Origin: Chloroflexota bacterium
GTDB taxonomy: Bacteria > Chloroflexota > Limnocylindria > Limnocylindrales > CSP1-4
Assembly: GCA_005880805.1 (NCBI GenBank)
Contig: VBFZ01000209.1
Location: forward strand, 1 to 6,716
Length of the DNA: 6,716 nt
Reading direction: 5' to 3'
This document shows positions 4,948-6,716 of this stretch, piece after piece. The position numbers were made by a program, and so were the translations under genes. Within the stretch, counting starts at the first letter, position 1, and every line of letters begins with the position of its first letter. The notes beneath the pieces were generated by a model. That model searched no databases and was not told the origin of the DNA. It saw only the letters and a list, made by a program, of their open reading frames with translations.

Positions 4948-6716
4948 TCAGGCGGATTCGGTGCTGGTCCCGGTCGTCCGCCTGCGCGTCGTCGTGCGGG
5001 GCTTCGCGATCGTGTCGGCGCTCTCGGCCGACCCGGACGCCTTGGGCGTCGTGGACGAGCGGGTCGTGCGGCGCTTCGGGGTCGCCGCCTCGCCACTCGC
5101 TGACGGTCCCGGACTCTCGGCAGCTTCCGCAGGCCCGGCTGAATCCGCGCTGCTCGCCGTGGTCGACCGCGTCCGGCGCCGGCTGTTCTCGGCGCTCGAG
5201 GACTCCGTGGAGGAAGCCTTCGCGCGGGTGGTTGTCCGCCGCCGGGTGGCTGGCGTCCCTGTGGCAGGTGTCGCGGTTGTCTCAGCGCCGGATGGCTCAC
5301 CGGGGAGTTGCCCTGTCGCCGCCTCGGCCGCCTCGCCCGGCTCGCCGGCTGCCGGTCGCCGGCCACCGCGAGGCCCACGGGACGCCGACGGGCGGGCCCG
5401 CCCTGCCACTTCCGTCCGCGGCGCGCGGTCTGCTCGCGGGGCCTGGCTTTCCTTGGCCGCGAGCTGCGCGCGGAGCATTTCCTCGACCTCGGGCGGCACC
5501 TCGCTCCACGGCTCGCTCGAGCTCCGCGGCTGCCGCTGCGGCCGGGCGAGCGGCTGGCGCTCTTCGCGGTACGACTGGCCGCCCCGGCCGCCGCCCTGCC
5601 CGGAGCGACCGCCCGCGCTTCGGCTCACGTCCGGATAGCGGTTCAAGCCACTCCCGCCGCCACGGCCATAGCGTTCGCGATCGACGGCTGCCGAGTAGGC
5701 ACTCCGGCCACCACGGCCGCCCTGTCCGCCGCGACCGCCCTGGGCGCGATTGCGACGCTCGGCGAGCAGGTACTCGGGGATCTCGGGCTCGTCATCGAAC
5801 TCGTCCTCTGTCGGCAGCGCGTTCAGGCCAGTGGACGGTCCTCGGTCGACGCCCAGCTGCGAATCCCACACCGAGCCGAACGGCGTCGGTCGCGGGCGGC
5901 GGGAAGCCGCCGGGAGTGGCTCCTCCTCGACCCGCTGCCGGTCTTCACGCGGCGGCCGAACGTCACGCGGCGGCCGAACGTCACGCGGCGGCCGAACATC
6001 GCGCGCCGGCCGACTCTCCCCGGCAGCCTGCTCCTCGGATGGACCCTCTTCGCCCCGGCCACGCCCCCGGCCGCGACCGCGGCCGCCTCTGCGGCGTCGT
6101 CGTCGGCCTCCATCGCCGTCGAACATTTCCTGTCTTGCCTCGGAACCTACGGCCGCGAGCGGGCTCGTGGCCTCGACGGGCTCCGGGGCTTCCTCGCCCT
6201 CCTCGAGACCCTCCGGCTCATCCGTGGCCGTGTCCGAGGCCGCACGCGCGAAGCGCTCGCCCGGCAGCACCAGCAGACCGCTCGCGCCGACACCGCCAGC
6301 AGTGGCTGCCGCTCCGCGCCGACCGCTACCGCCGCCCGCCGCAGCGGCCACCGGCTCGAGCTCCGGAGTACCGCGGTCGCGACCACGGCCGCGTCCGCGC
6401 CCTCGGCCGGTACCTTCCGTCTGCTTGTCGGGCACCTCGGTCATCGACAGGTCCTCGTCGTCGCCCGCCACCCGGCGGCCCGACCGTGACGAGCCCTTCT
6501 CGACCCTGGCCAGATTGACGATATCCGTGAAGGTGTCGGCAACGTCCATCAGGTCGGACGACGTGTTGCCGCGGAAGCTGATCACCTCGACGCGGACGCC
6601 CATCTCCTGGACGGCGCGGATTGCTGGTGCGAAGTCGCCATCACCGGACACCACGATGGCGACGTCCAGGTTCCGGGCAGTCTTCAGCATGTCGACCACC
6701 AGCTCGATGTCGAGGT
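4948..6716 (-). CDS. NYN-domain (LabA/PIN-like) protein with long RG/RGG-rich disordered tail (5' partial)
   Basis: The gene runs off the right edge, so its start and most of its N-terminal domain are missing; about 588 residues are visible. The first 62 or so are the C-terminal half of a NYN domain, a PIN-like metal-dependent ribonuclease fold: LDIELVVDML, VAIVVSGDGDF with the expected acidic residues, AIRAVQEMGVRVEVISF, and DLMDVADTFTDI. The remaining roughly 510 residues are low-complexity. Counting from the V at base 6699, they include RGRGRGRGRDRG (99-110), RRRRRRGGRGRGRGRGRG (199-216), three DVRPPR repeats (234-251), GGRGGQGGRGGR (321-332), other RGG patches, and an Arg/Thr/Ser/Ala-rich end (484-583). 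Islands of ordinary sequence sit at 271-283, 304-316 and 396-417. No OST-HTH/LOTUS domain, common in LabA-like proteins, is visible. I infer RNA processing or binding; substrate and partners are unknown. One frame runs unbroken to TGA 4950, 10 bases before holB. Confidence 0.9.
   Translation of the reverse strand, partial: LDIELVVDMLKTARNLDVAIVVSGDGDFAPAIRAVQEMGVRVEVISFRGNTSSDLMDVADTFTDIVNLARVEKGSSRSGRRVAGDDEDLSMTEVPDKQTEGTGRGRGRGRGRDRGTPELEPVAAAAGGGSGRRGAAATAGGVGASGLLVLPGERFARAASDTATDEPEGLEEGEEAPEPVEATSPLAAVGSEARQEMFDGDGGRRRRRRGGRGRGRGRGRGEEGPSEEQAAGESRPARDVRPPRDVRPPRDVRPPREDRQRVEEEPLPAASRRPRPTPFGSVWDSQLGVDRGPSTGLNALPTEDEFDDEPEIPEYLLAERRNRAQGGRGGQGGRGGRSAYSAAVDRERYGRGGGSGLNRYPDVSRSAGGRSGQGGGRGGQSYREERQPLARPQRQPRSSSEPWSEVPPEVEEMLRAQLAAKESQAPRADRAPRTEVAGRARPSASRGPRGGRRPAAGEPGEAAEAATGQLPGEPSGAETTATPATGTPATRRRTTTRAKASSTESSSAENSRRRTRSTTASSADSAGPAEAAESPGPSASGEAATPKRRTTRSSTTPKASGSAESADTIAKPRTTTRRRTTGTSTESA
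5945..5998 (-). repeat. 18-bp tandem repeat encoding DVRPPR in the NYN protein tail
   Basis: Three consecutive units of tcacgcggcggccgaacg (plus strand; 5945-5962, 5963-5980, 5981-5998) lie head to tail. The first two are identical and the third has one change. On the minus strand they encode DVRPPR hexapeptides. The near-perfect identity points to recent expansion or continued turnover of the array. Confidence 0.9.

Noticed and set aside
3807..5378. Longer holB frame reaching to 5378
   Set aside because: The extra N-terminal region is Arg/Pro-rich, lies inside the NYN coding region and has no family similarity. GTG 4937 gives the expected delta' N-terminus.
5308..6489. Plus-strand open frame of 393 codons, Ala/Arg-rich
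   Set aside because: It is the complement of the NYN tail. The NYN frame is anchored by a real domain upstream and by holB spacing downstream.
3984..6518. Very long open frame on the plus strand (844 codons)
   Set aside because: It runs antisense to holB and the NYN gene, which have clear family motifs. Its translation is Arg/Pro/Gly-rich with no recognisable domain, as expected for a GC-rich shadow frame.

Overview
This is a 6.7 kb, very GC-rich (roughly 70%) bacterial window. It is tightly packed and has no RNA genes, CRISPR arrays, insertion sequences or phage genes that I can see. Several things suggest a high-GC Chloroflexota lineage (for example Limnocylindria-like) or an actinobacterium: the split pntA1-pntA2-pntB transhydrogenase, frequent GTG starts, Ala/Arg/Gly-rich tails, and the order NYN protein, holB, acylphosphatase, CPBP protein. 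This taxonomic guess is inference from style and gene order only.

Layout. Bases 1-2170 (minus strand) hold a membrane proton-translocating NAD(P)+ transhydrogenase operon. It runs pntA1 (soluble NAD(H)-binding subunit), pntA2 (small membrane subunit), pntB (N-terminal 187 residues, running off the left edge), with a 4-bp overlap and then a 4-bp gap between genes. Bases 2171-2256 are a short divergent intergenic region. Bases 2257-2766 (plus strand) hold a VOC-fold metalloprotein resembling type I extradiol dioxygenases. It converges with a second minus-strand cluster, and a small hairpin sits on its stop codon. That cluster, read right to left, is a NYN-domain protein with a very long disordered Arg/Gly-rich tail (5' end off the right edge), holB (DNA polymerase III delta'), an acylphosphatase and a CPBP-family membrane protein.

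What stands out. (1) The NYN protein pairs a PIN-like nuclease fold with about 510 residues of RGG/RG-rich, low-complexity tail. The tail is interrupted by three short islands of ordinary composition, which looks like an RNA-binding scaffold. (2) The acylphosphatase and the CPBP gene are both broken. In each, the family signature continues in another frame after an internal segment has been lost. In acylphosphatase the lost segment carries the catalytic Asn and fits a deletion of 26 bases; in the CPBP gene about 50 bases of a membrane helix are missing. This is either decay of a dispensable locus or an assembly fault, and reads would decide. (3) Two unrelated genes carry in-frame 18-bp tandem repeats encoding hexapeptides.

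How the genes work together. The transhydrogenase subunits form one complex that couples proton flow to hydride transfer from NADH to NADP+. HolB belongs to the replication clamp loader. The NYN protein is probably involved in RNA metabolism and seems translationally linked to holB. I see no coherent new multi-gene defence or biosynthetic system here. The NYN protein is the best candidate for something not yet described.
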